A stretch of DNA of 28,686 nucleotides. It comes from DATLNF01 sp035536235 (GTDB lineage Bacteria > Actinomycetota > Actinomycetes > BP-191). A model generated the notes under the pieces. It did not search any database. It was not told the origin of the DNA and worked only from the letters and a program-made list of their open reading frames with translations. The position numbers and the translations under genes were made by a program. The stretch lies in contig DATLOQ010000151.1 of the NCBI GenBank assembly GCA_035536235.1, positions 1 to 28,686 on the forward strand, read 5' to 3'. Positions 1 through 6,813 of the stretch are shown here, piece by piece (the first letter of the stretch is position 1; every line of letters begins with the position of its first letter).

Positions 1-112
1 TGACCCGCCGGTGGACCCCCCCGCGCCGGTACCCCCGCCGGTTGACCCGCCGGTGGACCCCCCCGCGCCGGTACCCCCGCCGGTTGACCCGCCGGTGGAC
101 CCCCCCGCGCCG
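1..112 (+). repeat. 42-bp tandem repeat in the Pro-rich gene
   Basis: Two perfect 42-bp units (1-42 and 43-84) are followed by a partial third (85-112). Each unit encodes 14 residues of the PVDPPVDPPAPVPP type. The repeat starts at the window edge, so more copies may lie upstream. Identical copies at DNA level suggest recent slippage or unequal exchange and likely length variation between strains. Confidence 0.95.
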
Positions 113-622
113 CCGCCGGTGCCGGTCGATCCGCCCACGGACGTGACGCCCCCTCCGCCGCCACCTGGGAACCCTGCGCCTGAGCCCGTGCGCCCACCGA
201 CTGACTCGATCTCGCCCCGTCCGGTGGCTCCGACCTCATCGATCGATCGGACCCGTGTGCTGCCCGGAGCTGAGGTGCGACCCCCAGCGGTCGTTACTCG
301 TAGGTCCACTGCCGCGGCGCCGGTGAACACGGCGCCGACGCCGGAGCCCTCCGCCGCAGCGCGCCCGGTTGCTGCGGCCCGGGCCTTCGCGGCCCGCCGG
401 GCCCTGACGGCTTTCCCGCCCGGGGAGTCCGCGGCCGAGGCGGTCGGGCGGTTCGCCCGAGCAGTAGTGAAGGGAGCGGCGTTCCCCTTCTTTTTGTTGT
501 TCCTGATTCTCATGTTCTTGCTCGTCCAGCACGAGATAGATAAGAGAGACCCCAAGCTTGCCCTTGCCCCAGTCCTCAAGGCGCGGGACCTCAGTTTCGT
601 CGCGGCGAGCCCGGGAGGCTAG
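2..622 (+). CDS. Proline-rich membrane-anchored protein, 5'-truncated
   Basis: The reading frame is already open at the first base, so the true start lies outside the window; the GTG at 11 is only the first start codon inside. About 60 visible residues are Pro/Val/Asp repeats, followed by an Ala/Pro/Arg-rich linker, then one strongly hydrophobic segment (nt about 476-530, rich in Phe and Leu) and a short charged tail containing a DPKLALAPV stretch. This looks like a surface or periplasmic Pro-rich domain held by a C-terminal membrane helix, with the last ~25 residues probably in the cytosol. The stop is 2 nt before the diguanylate cyclase start, so the two genes are probably co-transcribed and translationally coupled. 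I do not recognise the upstream domain and assign no function; similar C-terminal tails next to GGDEF genes are a memory of other actinobacteria, not something tested here. Confidence 0.75.
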   Translation, partial: DPPVDPPAPVPPPVDPPVDPPAPVPPPVDPPVDPPAPPPVPVDPPTDVTPPPPPPGNPAPEPVRPPTDSISPRPVAPTSSIDRTRVLPGAEVRPPAVVTRRSTAAAPVNTAPTPEPSAAARPVAAARAFAARRALTAFPPGESAAEAVGRFARAVVKGAAFPFFLLFLILMFLLVQHEIDKRDPKLALAPVLKARDLSFVAASPGG

Positions 623-624
623 AC

Positions 625-2211
625 ATGGCAGCACCGGCGAACCCAGACGTCGGCGCCCAGGATCTCGTGCCGCTCGTCGAGCGCATGCGCTATCTCCTCG
701 GTTTCCGGCTGATGGCAGCTCTCACCGTCGTGGTCGTGGTCCTCTCCCAGCGACACGCCGGCGCCGACGTACGCCAAGTGCTGATCCTTGTCGCGGGTTA
801 CGTCGCGCTCGTCTCGCTCGGCCAGGTGACCTGGCGGCTGCTAGGGCAGCGGGGCCTGTACCTGCTGGGGGGGTTGCTGCTTCTTGACGGGCTCTTCATC
901 GCCTCGGCCGCCCACCTCACCGGCGGGGTCGCGAGCCCGCTGCGGCATCTGGCGATCGTCCACCTCGCGATGGTCGCCATGCTCGCGTCAGACCGCACGG
1001 GGCTCAAGCTCGCGCTGTGGCACTCGGTGCTGCTCTTCGTCGGCTACCAGCTCGAGAAGGACGGCTTCCTGGACGGCACGTCGTCCATCGCCGGCGTCGA
1101 TCCCGACCGCCTCACTCTGCACCTTGCGGGCTACGTCGGCGCCTTCTGGATGATCACGTTGGTGACCGCCACCTTCTCCTCTGTCAACGAGCGTGAGCTG
1201 CGGCGCCGTCGCTACGACCTTGAGGCCCTAGCATCGCTGGCCTCTGCGCTGGAGTCCGCGCACGACCCGCAAGAGGTCGGGGACCAGCTCGTGCGCGCCA
1301 GCGCGGACGCCTTCGCCGCGCCCCGAGCGTTGTTGGTCGTCGACCGGCCCGACGGGAGCCAGCGCATGCTGGCCTCCGAGGGGGAGGTGGTCGTCAACAA
1401 CACCGACGCGTTTCTCAACGAGACGTCCGTCATCAGTCGATGCCACGCCGCCCGCGCGTCCCTCCTGGTGGCCGGCCTGGACCCGAGTGCCGACCCGCAG
1501 CTCGCCGCCATGCTGCCGGGCGCGGGAAATCTCATCGTCGTGCCGATGACGGTCGAAGGCCGCGCCGTCGGCACGCTGGTCGTCGAGCACGACCTGCGGC
1601 CGGGCTCCCGCGTCGAGCAGCGCGTCGTCGACATGCTCGAGCGCTTCGCTTCGCAGACGGCGTTGGCGCTCCGAGGCGCGTGGCTGATGGAGCGCGTCCA
1701 GGAGCAGGCGTCGCGGGACGGCCTGACTGGCATCGCCAACCGCCGTACGTTCGACCAGGCGCTGGAGTTCGAAGTGCAGCGGGTACGGCGGACCGGCGAA
1801 GTCTTCAGCCTCGTGCTGCTTGACCTCGACCACTTCAAGATCCTCAACGACACCCACGGTCACCAGGCCGGTGACCAGGTGCTCCGCGATGTTGCGGAGG
1901 TGTTGGCCCGCTACAGCCGCGACATCGACACGGTGGCGCGCTACGGCGGTGAGGAGTTCGCCGTCATCCTGCCGGCCTGCCCGGAGTCCGGCGCCCTGCA
2001 CAGCGCGCAGCGACTGCTGCTCGAGATCAACTCCGCCGACATCGCCGTCTCCGTTACTGCCAGCGCGGGGGTAGCCACCTGGACGCCCGACCTCGATGGT
2101 GCAGAGCAGCTCATCAGTGCGGCGGACACGGCGCTCTATGCGTCCAAGCGCGCCGGTCGCGACCGGGTCACGGCATGGGCCGACCTGGCGGACCGTCGTA
2201 CGCCGCCTTAG
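625..2211 (+). CDS. Membrane GAF-GGDEF diguanylate cyclase
   Basis: A 528-residue protein predicted to make cyclic di-GMP from two GTP. Residues about 25-187 hold five or six hydrophobic helices, about 205-350 resemble a GAF sensor domain, and about 365-525 form a GGDEF domain starting with the DGLTGIANRR motif (D365). The active-site signature is GGEEF at 441-445, and an RxxD inhibitory site (RDID, 432-435) sits exactly five residues before it, so an active, product-inhibited enzyme is predicted. There is no EAL or HD-GYP domain. The ATG is preceded by a GGAGG-like site overlapping the end of the upstream gene, supporting coupling. The TAG stop overlaps the stop of the convergent trxA. The ligand sensed by the membrane or GAF part is unknown. 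Confidence 0.93.
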   Translation: MAAPANPDVGAQDLVPLVERMRYLLGFRLMAALTVVVVVLSQRHAGADVRQVLILVAGYVALVSLGQVTWRLLGQRGLYLLGGLLLLDGLFIASAAHLTGGVASPLRHLAIVHLAMVAMLASDRTGLKLALWHSVLLFVGYQLEKDGFLDGTSSIAGVDPDRLTLHLAGYVGAFWMITLVTATFSSVNERELRRRRYDLEALASLASALESAHDPQEVGDQLVRASADAFAAPRALLVVDRPDGSQRMLASEGEVVVNNTDAFLNETSVISRCHAARASLLVAGLDPSADPQLAAMLPGAGNLIVVPMTVEGRAVGTLVVEHDLRPGSRVEQRVVDMLERFASQTALALRGAWLMERVQEQASRDGLTGIANRRTFDQALEFEVQRVRRTGEVFSLVLLDLDHFKILNDTHGHQAGDQVLRDVAEVLARYSRDIDTVARYGGEEFAVILPACPESGALHSAQRLLLEINSADIAVSVTASAGVATWTPDLDGAEQLISAADTALYASKRAGRDRVTAWADLADRRTPP

Positions 2212-2531
2212 AGGTAGCTCTCGAGGTCCTTCAGCAGCGCCGTCTTCGCTTTGGCTCCGACGATGGTCTTGACGATCTCGCCGCCGGAGAAGACCGACAT
2301 GGTCGGGATCGACATGATCCGGTACTGACGGGCGACCTCAGGGTTCTCGTCGATGTTGACCTTGGCGACGGTGATCTTGCCCGCGTGCTCGGCCGCGATC
2401 TCCTCGAGGACCGGGGCGACCATCTTGCACGGCCCACACCACTCAGCCCAGAAGTCCACCAGCACCGGCGTCTGGCTCTGCAGCACCTCGGCGGCGAACG
2501 TCGCATCGGTGACGGTTTTCGTGCTTCCCAC
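2208..2531 (-). CDS. trxA: Thioredoxin
   Basis: A 107-residue cytosolic thioredoxin, the usual family length. It reduces protein disulfides and is recharged by thioredoxin reductase (trxB lies 1 kb away on the same strand). The redox motif is WCGPC with Cys32 and Cys35, and the cis-proline is in SIPT (Pro76). The start is GTG at 2531, with an AAGGAG Shine-Dalgarno about 9 nt upstream. A SigR/SigH-type promoter lies at 2600-2625. In many actinobacteria trxB and trxA are adjacent; here an opposite-strand gene separates them, and each has its own promoter. The stop codon overlaps that of the convergent cyclase gene. Confidence 0.97.
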   Translation of the reverse strand: MGSTKTVTDATFAAEVLQSQTPVLVDFWAEWCGPCKMVAPVLEEIAAEHAGKITVAKVNIDENPEVARQYRIMSIPTMSVFSGGEIVKTIVGAKAKTALLKDLESYL

Positions 2532-2599
2532 GATGAAGCTCCTTGGTGGCGGTGTCGCGTTGCTGGCTGCGAGGTATCAGTGAGGCGGACATCGTCGGC

Positions 2600-2625
2600 A
2601 ACACCGGGTCGGGGCGGGCGATTCC
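2600..2625 (-). promoter_or_regulatory. SigR/SigH-type promoter of trxA
   Basis: Read on the minus strand, GGAAT (2625-2621) is followed after exactly 18 nt by GTT (2602-2600). This matches the GGGAAT-N18/19-GTT pattern known for the thiol-stress sigma factors SigR (Streptomyces) and SigH (Mycobacterium), whose regulons include thioredoxin genes. The predicted transcript starts about 60 nt before the trxA GTG. No sigR/rshA gene is in the window. Confidence 0.75.
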
Positions 2626-2649
2626 GACGAGGGTATCTCTCGGCCTCCC

Positions 2650-2655
2650 TACACT
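2650..2655 (+). promoter_or_regulatory. -10 box for a leaderless transcript
   Basis: TACACT ends 6 nt before the ATG at 2662, the spacing expected if transcription starts at the A of the ATG. No Shine-Dalgarno is present. The same arrangement recurs at other genes in this window. Confidence 0.6.
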
Positions 2656-2661
2656 GGCCGC

Positions 2662-3606
2662 ATGAGCAAGCTCGGGCGCTACCCGCTAGCGGTGATGGCG
2701 TGGATCGCCGTCTACGCCGGGTGGTCGTCCGTGCTGGGCCTGGTCATCGCCGCGGTGACCGGCGAGCGACTCGAGGACGGTGACCGGGTCGGGCCGACGG
2801 TCGGCTTGGGGGTCTCGACGCTTTTCACGGTCCTGCTCCCCCTCGTGCCCACGCTGGTCGCGCTGTCCTTCAACGACTGGCTCCGCGACGGCGCGCCCTC
2901 CAGAGCCGACCGAGAGCGCGCACGTCGTACGCCGGCGCCGGCCCCACCGACAGACCCCGCCGCTCCGGCCGAGCCCCCCGCTCCGACCGAGCCCGGCGCC
3001 CCGACCGTGCCCGCCGCCGCGGCCGACCCGGACGATGTGACGATCAGTGGTGCCGACTTGCCCGTCCACTCTGAAGCTCTCACCAATGATGACCTGGGGC
3101 TCGTGGCGGCACTCGGCAGCCTCGCCGGGGAGCCCTTCGAGCCGGCCGTGGCCGCCGCCTCGATGATCAGCGGTGCCGACTTGCCCGCGGCAGGGACCGG
3201 CCCGGCGCCGGTGCCCGTCGTGGCAGCGATAGCCCTCGGGGTGCCGGAGCTGGCCACGGCCGGCGAGGATTCGGGCGGATTCCCGGTGGGGCGGCTGCTG
3301 CGGGGCGACGAGACTGCGCCAGCCAGCCCGCTCGCTGCGCCCAGCCCGCTCGCTGCGCCCAGCCCGCTCGCTAAATCCCGGTCCCTCGGCACTGCTCAAG
3401 GTGCCGCCTCTGCTCCCGCTGCCCCGGCGCCCGAGCTGTCTCCGGAGCGGGAGGGTGAGCCGCACGCCGCTCCGGCGCCCGCCGCCTGGAGCCCGGCGCT
3501 CTATCCGGAGCCGGTGATCGACCCGCTGGATCCCCTAGGCGTGGGCGACCTGCGGCGCACTGACAGCCCCGGCGACGGAGCCAGCGCCGGCGACAGCGGC
3601 AGCTAG
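2662..3606 (+). CDS. Two-helix membrane protein with Pro/Ala-rich tail, unknown function
   Basis: A 314-residue protein. The first ~75 residues contain two hydrophobic segments (about 7-33 and 48-70) separated by a charged loop, a credible membrane hairpin. The rest is low-complexity Ala/Pro/Glu sequence, probably disordered, containing an ISGADLP motif twice and a hexapeptide SPLAAP repeat. The ATG has a TACACT -10 box 6 nt upstream and no Shine-Dalgarno, suggesting a leaderless mRNA. The gene lies between and opposite to trxA and trxB. Its last 72 nt overlap the 3' end of convergent trxB, so one of the two tails is unusual. The N-terminal half looks genuine; I do not recognise a family and assign no function. 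Confidence 0.7.
   Translation: MSKLGRYPLAVMAWIAVYAGWSSVLGLVIAAVTGERLEDGDRVGPTVGLGVSTLFTVLLPLVPTLVALSFNDWLRDGAPSRADRERARRTPAPAPPTDPAAPAEPPAPTEPGAPTVPAAAADPDDVTISGADLPVHSEALTNDDLGLVAALGSLAGEPFEPAVAAASMISGADLPAAGTGPAPVPVVAAIALGVPELATAGEDSGGFPVGRLLRGDETAPASPLAAPSPLAAPSPLAKSRSLGTAQGAASAPAAPAPELSPEREGEPHAAPAPAAWSPALYPEPVIDPLDPLGVGDLRRTDSPGDGASAGDSGS
3325..3372 (+). repeat. 18-bp tandem repeat (SPLAAP)
   Basis: Two perfect 18-bp units (3325-3342, 3343-3360) and 12 bp of a third (3361-3372), in frame in the tail of the membrane protein and encoding Ser-Pro-Leu-Ala-Ala-Pro. Confidence 0.95.
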
Positions 3607-4518
3607 GTAGCGCTCGGCATCGAGGCTGGCCGCGCACCCGGTGCCGGCAGCGGTGATGGCCTGACGGTAGGTGTGGTCCACGACGTCGCCGCAGGCGAAG
3701 ACACCCGCCAGGTTCGTCTGCGTGCCGGGGAAGTCGACCCGGATGTAGCCGGCGTCGTCGAGATCGACCTGACCCGCGAAGAGTCCCGTGTTCGGCGTGT
3801 GGCCGATGGCGACGAACAGGCCGGTGACCGCCAGCGTCGACTGCTCGCCGGTGACCGTGTCGCGCAGGGTGAGCCCCTCGACTGCGTCGGCACCGAGCAC
3901 GTCATCGACCGCGACGTTCCACCGGAAGGTGATCTTGTCGTTGGCGCGCGCGCGGTCCTGCATGATCTTGCTGGCGCGCAGCGCATCCCGGCGTACCAGC
4001 ACGGTGACCGACTTGGCGAAACGGGTGAGGAAGGTGGCCTCCTCGAGTGCTGAGTCGCCACCGCCGACGACAGCGATGTCTTGGTCGCGGAAGAAGAAGC
4101 CGTCGCACGTCGCGCAGCTCGACGCGCCGCGCCCGATCAGTCGCTGCTCGTTGGGCAGGTTGAGCCAGTTCGCCTTGGCGCCGGTCGAGATGATGACGGT
4201 GGAAGCAGTGTGCTCGACATCACCGACCCAGACCCGCTTGACGGCGCCGGTGAGGTCCACCCGGGAGACGTCGTCAGTCAGGAACTCGGCGCCGAAGCGC
4301 TCTGCCTGCCGGCGCATGTTGTCCATGAGCTCCGGGCCCATGATCCCGGTGGGGAAGCCGGGGAAGTTCTCCACCTCAGTAGTCAGCATCAGCTGCCCGC
4401 CGGCGGCGATCCCTTCGATCACCAGCGGGGCGAGCTCAGCCCGCGCGCTGTAGAGCGCGGCGGTCAGGCCGGCCGGCCCGGACCCGATGATGATCACTTC
4501 TCTCGTAGCGCCGATCAC
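3535..4518 (-). CDS. trxB: Thioredoxin reductase (NADPH)
   Basis: A 327-residue flavoprotein that transfers electrons from NADPH through FAD to thioredoxin. Visible motifs in order: FAD-binding GSGPAG (12-17), active-site CATC (Cys135/Cys138) followed by Asp139, NADPH-binding GGGDSA (152-157), and the second FAD motif ending in GD near the C terminus. The start is GTG at 4518, with a GAGAGG-like site about 12 nt upstream; an ATG at 4523 is out of frame and closes at once. The last ~20 residues form an Ala/Val/Gly-rich tail beyond the conserved fold, and this tail is what overlaps the convergent gene. A SigR/SigH-type promoter is at 4584-4610. Confidence 0.97.
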   Translation of the reverse strand: MIGATREVIIIGSGPAGLTAALYSARAELAPLVIEGIAAGGQLMLTTEVENFPGFPTGIMGPELMDNMRRQAERFGAEFLTDDVSRVDLTGAVKRVWVGDVEHTASTVIISTGAKANWLNLPNEQRLIGRGASSCATCDGFFFRDQDIAVVGGGDSALEEATFLTRFAKSVTVLVRRDALRASKIMQDRARANDKITFRWNVAVDDVLGADAVEGLTLRDTVTGEQSTLAVTGLFVAIGHTPNTGLFAGQVDLDDAGYIRVDFPGTQTNLAGVFACGDVVDHTYRQAITAAGTGCAASLDAERYLAAAVAGAGSVAGAVSAPQVAHA

Positions 4519-4583
4519 GGCATGTCGCCTCTCGTTGCCCGGCCGGGCCTTGGCCGGTCCGGGGTGCGTCGTCTGCCAGGGTC

Positions 4584-4610
4584 AACGGATGGTAGCCAGG
4601 TGCGGATTCC
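4584..4610 (-). promoter_or_regulatory. SigR/SigH-type promoter of trxB
   Basis: On the minus strand GGAAT (4610-4606) is followed after 19 nt by GTT (4586-4584). It has the same flanking bases as the trxA promoter (CGGAATC and GTTG) and fits the GGGAAT-N18/19-GTT thiol-stress consensus. The predicted leader before the GTG is about 55-60 nt. Confidence 0.72.
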
Positions 4611-4662
4611 GGCTTTCCGGTGACGATCTGCGAACCGTGCAGGCGCGTGCGAGGATCCGCGC

Positions 4663-5220
4663 GTGCCGAATGTCGTCCCGACCGCAGTGGCGACTGCCTC
4701 GACAGACCAACGCTGTGCGATGCACCCGGCCCGCCCGGCCGCTGACATGTGCCCGGTGTGTACCAGCCCGCGATGCTCGGCGGACGCAGCGGCAGCGGCG
4801 GGCGGCGGGTGCGAGGTCTGCCAGGGTCGCAGCGGCGCCCCGCCTCGGCGGCCACCGGTCGACCTGCGCGCGCTGGCCGGGGCGGCCACGCTCGCGCACC
4901 TCACCGCGGTGCTGAGCGGCTACGTCGGGCAGCAGTACGTCGAGGTCCGCTACTTCTCGCTGCTCGGTCCCGCCGGGGTGGGCATCCTCTGCGCGGTGGC
5001 CGCGGAGCGTGGCGCCGGCGGTGCGCGCGGTGTGCCGATCCGCCTGGTCGCCGTGCTCTACGCGGTGCTGTCCACCGTGCTCTCCTTCGTCCTGGAGGGC
5101 TCGGCCGGGCTGCTCAGCCCCCTCGGCACCGTCGGGCCGCCCTATCTCGCGGCGGCCCTCGGTGCTTGGCTCTGGACGCAGCCGCCGTCGGCCAAGAAGC
5201 AGAGGAAGGCGCGCAGCTGA
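4663..5220 (+). CDS. B-box-like zinc finger membrane protein, unknown function
   Basis: A 185-residue protein. Its N terminus carries Cys18, His21, Cys30, Cys33, Cys38, Cys50 and Cys53, resembling the B-box-type zinc fingers found at the N terminus of some bacterial membrane proteins (for example before rhomboid domains). About four hydrophobic segments follow (about 68-88, 98-115, 125-147, 160-175), ending in a Lys/Arg-rich tail. No rhomboid catalytic Ser/His motif is seen. It is encoded divergently from trxB and converges on the anti-sigma gene with a 41-nt gap. The GTG start at 4663 has only a weak purine-rich upstream site, so the start is uncertain. Function unknown. Confidence 0.75.
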   Translation: MPNVVPTAVATASTDQRCAMHPARPAADMCPVCTSPRCSADAAAAAGGGCEVCQGRSGAPPRRPPVDLRALAGAATLAHLTAVLSGYVGQQYVEVRYFSLLGPAGVGILCAVAAERGAGGARGVPIRLVAVLYAVLSTVLSFVLEGSAGLLSPLGTVGPPYLAAALGAWLWTQPPSAKKQRKARS

Positions 5221-5261
5221 CCCGTCCGTCATAGCGCCGTCGTGCCGGTAGTGGCGAGTGG

Positions 5262-6137
5262 TCAGGCGTCGATGCGCTGGAAGAGGATCAGCGCGTCGTT
5301 GCCCACCCGGCAGTCCGGGCGCACGACGAAGACGTCGAGCTTGTCGGTCCGGAATGGCAGCACGATCACCACCGCCGGCTGCCCGGCGTAGGTCGCCGAG
5401 TCGACGACCACCGGCACCGCTCCCGGCCCGCCCGAGAGCTCTTGCAGACAGGAGTCGAGGTCAGCCGGCGCGAGCGGCAGCGGAGCCGCTGCGCCGCGCG
5501 CTCTGCTGTCCTGGGTCAGTGCCGAGCCGGCTGCGCCCGATCCGGAATCCTGGGCATCGCCTTGCGGCGGCGCTGCTTCCAGCGCGAACGCCTGCGGCCC
5601 AGAGATGACGCTGCGGACCTGGTCGGCCAGGGTGGCGGCGGTGTAGTCGGTCCCGGTCTGCAGCTGCAGCGGGGGAGCTGCCTTTCCAGCGGAGTCCGAG
5701 CCCGCGTCGGCAGCGACCGAGCTGTTGTCACTCGAGTCGTTGCTGCTGCGCAGCGCTCCGACCCCGACCGCGGCAGCGAGGCCGATCACCGCCGCCGCGG
5801 CGGCGAAGGGCACCAGCGAGGGCCGCCGCCGCCGGCGAGCATCGGCCAGCGACGTCGGCACGGCAGGCCCGGCCGGCACAGATTCCGGTGTCGACGCTGG
5901 GCCAGCGCTGCGCTGCGCATCCAGCGCCCGCTCGAGCGAGGTGACCACCTCGTCGGGCATGCGAAGAGACGGCAGCGCCCCGAGCGCCCCACGAACCCGT
6001 TCGATGGCTGCCACATCAGCCGAGCAGTCGGCGCAGCCGGGCAGATGTGCTGCGACAGTCACCGCGCCGGCGTGCTCGAGGTCGCCGTCGGCGTACGCCG
6101 CGAGCGTCTCGGAGTCGGGGTGGGCCGGATCGGTCAT
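5262..6137 (-). CDS. Anti-sigma factor with zinc-binding ZAS motif (partner of SigM)
   Basis: A 291-residue single-pass membrane protein predicted to hold the adjacent ECF sigma factor inactive. The cytoplasmic N-terminal part has the ZAS-type H-x3-C-x2-C (His31, Cys35, Cys38). One hydrophobic helix lies at about 107-129, followed by an extracytoplasmic domain of about 160 residues containing two Cys (DSCLQEL and PDCRVG) that could pair. Its ATG overlaps the sigma factor stop by 4 nt (ATGA), the usual sigma/anti-sigma arrangement. By position and architecture it corresponds to the SigM anti-sigma factor (RsmA) of other actinobacteria; the releasing signal is not visible. Confidence 0.88.
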   Translation of the reverse strand: MTDPAHPDSETLAAYADGDLEHAGAVTVAAHLPGCADCSADVAAIERVRGALGALPSLRMPDEVVTSLERALDAQRSAGPASTPESVPAGPAVPTSLADARRRRRPSLVPFAAAAAVIGLAAAVGVGALRSSNDSSDNSSVAADAGSDSAGKAAPPLQLQTGTDYTAATLADQVRSVISGPQAFALEAAPPQGDAQDSGSGAAGSALTQDSRARGAAAPLPLAPADLDSCLQELSGGPGAVPVVVDSATYAGQPAVVIVLPFRTDKLDVFVVRPDCRVGNDALILFQRIDA

Positions 6138-6784
6138 GACTCGCTCGGGGTCGGGGAGGCGGTGGGGTTCGAGGGCGACGGAGGCGCGCTCTCCTGGTTC
6201 GACGCGCCGCCGCCGGGCCCGGTTCCCCGGCTGGGGCGCAGATGCCCGAGCTGGGCGGCGAGCGCGGCTCGCCCGCGGTGGCAGCGCGACTTGACCGTGC
6301 CGGTCGGCACCCCGAGCACCGCTGCCGCTTCGTCGACGGCCATTCCGTGCACGTCGACCAGCACGACTGCCACCCGCTGGTCCGCACCGATTCGCGATAG
6401 TGCGCTCGAGATGTCGACCGAGAGGTCACTCGCGGCGAAGGCGTCGTACGGATCGGCGACGGCAGCTGCCGTCGCGTCGTCGAGGGCCACGGCCGGGCGC
6501 ACCCGGGCGCGCCGCATTCTGTCGAGACAGGCGTTGACCACGATGCGGTGCAGCCACGTGGAGAACTTGGCCTCGCTGCGGAAGCTGCCCGCCGACCGGA
6601 AGGCTGAGAGGAAGGCGTCCTGCACCGCGTCAGCTGCGTCGACGGGGTCACCCAGGGTGCGCAGCGCGACTGACCAGGCCCGGTCCCGGTGACGGGCGAC
6701 GAGCACGCCGAACGCCGACTCGTCGCCGTCGAGGTGACGGGTCATCAGAGTCGCGTCGTCAAGCTCGCTGAGGTCGTCGGGCAT
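6134..6784 (-). CDS. sigM: ECF RNA polymerase sigma factor, SigM type
   Basis: A 216-residue ECF sigma factor. Region 2 lies at about 20-90 (DAVQDAFLSAFR followed by FSTWLHRIVVNACLD), and region 4 lies at about 125-180 with a helix-turn-helix ending in GTVKSRCHRGRAAL. A Ser/Pro-rich C-terminal tail of about 30 residues follows. It is named sigM because it sits upstream of a ZAS anti-sigma factor and near murJ, the pseudokinase and trxB, as in Mycobacterium. The ATG has a TACTCT box 8 nt upstream and no good Shine-Dalgarno. The gene starts 29 nt after the pseudokinase stop, so it may also be read through from that gene. Confidence 0.92.
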   Translation of the reverse strand: MPDDLSELDDATLMTRHLDGDESAFGVLVARHRDRAWSVALRTLGDPVDAADAVQDAFLSAFRSAGSFRSEAKFSTWLHRIVVNACLDRMRRARVRPAVALDDATAAAVADPYDAFAASDLSVDISSALSRIGADQRVAVVLVDVHGMAVDEAAAVLGVPTGTVKSRCHRGRAALAAQLGHLRPSRGTGPGGGASNQESAPPSPSNPTASPTPSES

Positions 6785-6792
6785 CGGGATCG

Positions 6793-6798
6793 AGAGTA
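6793..6798 (-). promoter_or_regulatory. -10 box close to the sigM start
   Basis: TACTCT on the minus strand ends 8 nt before the sigM ATG, consistent with a leaderless or nearly leaderless transcript. No convincing -35 element is seen and no obvious autoregulatory SigM-type promoter was found. Confidence 0.45.
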
Positions 6799-6813
6799 GC
6801 GACTGACGAGTCG

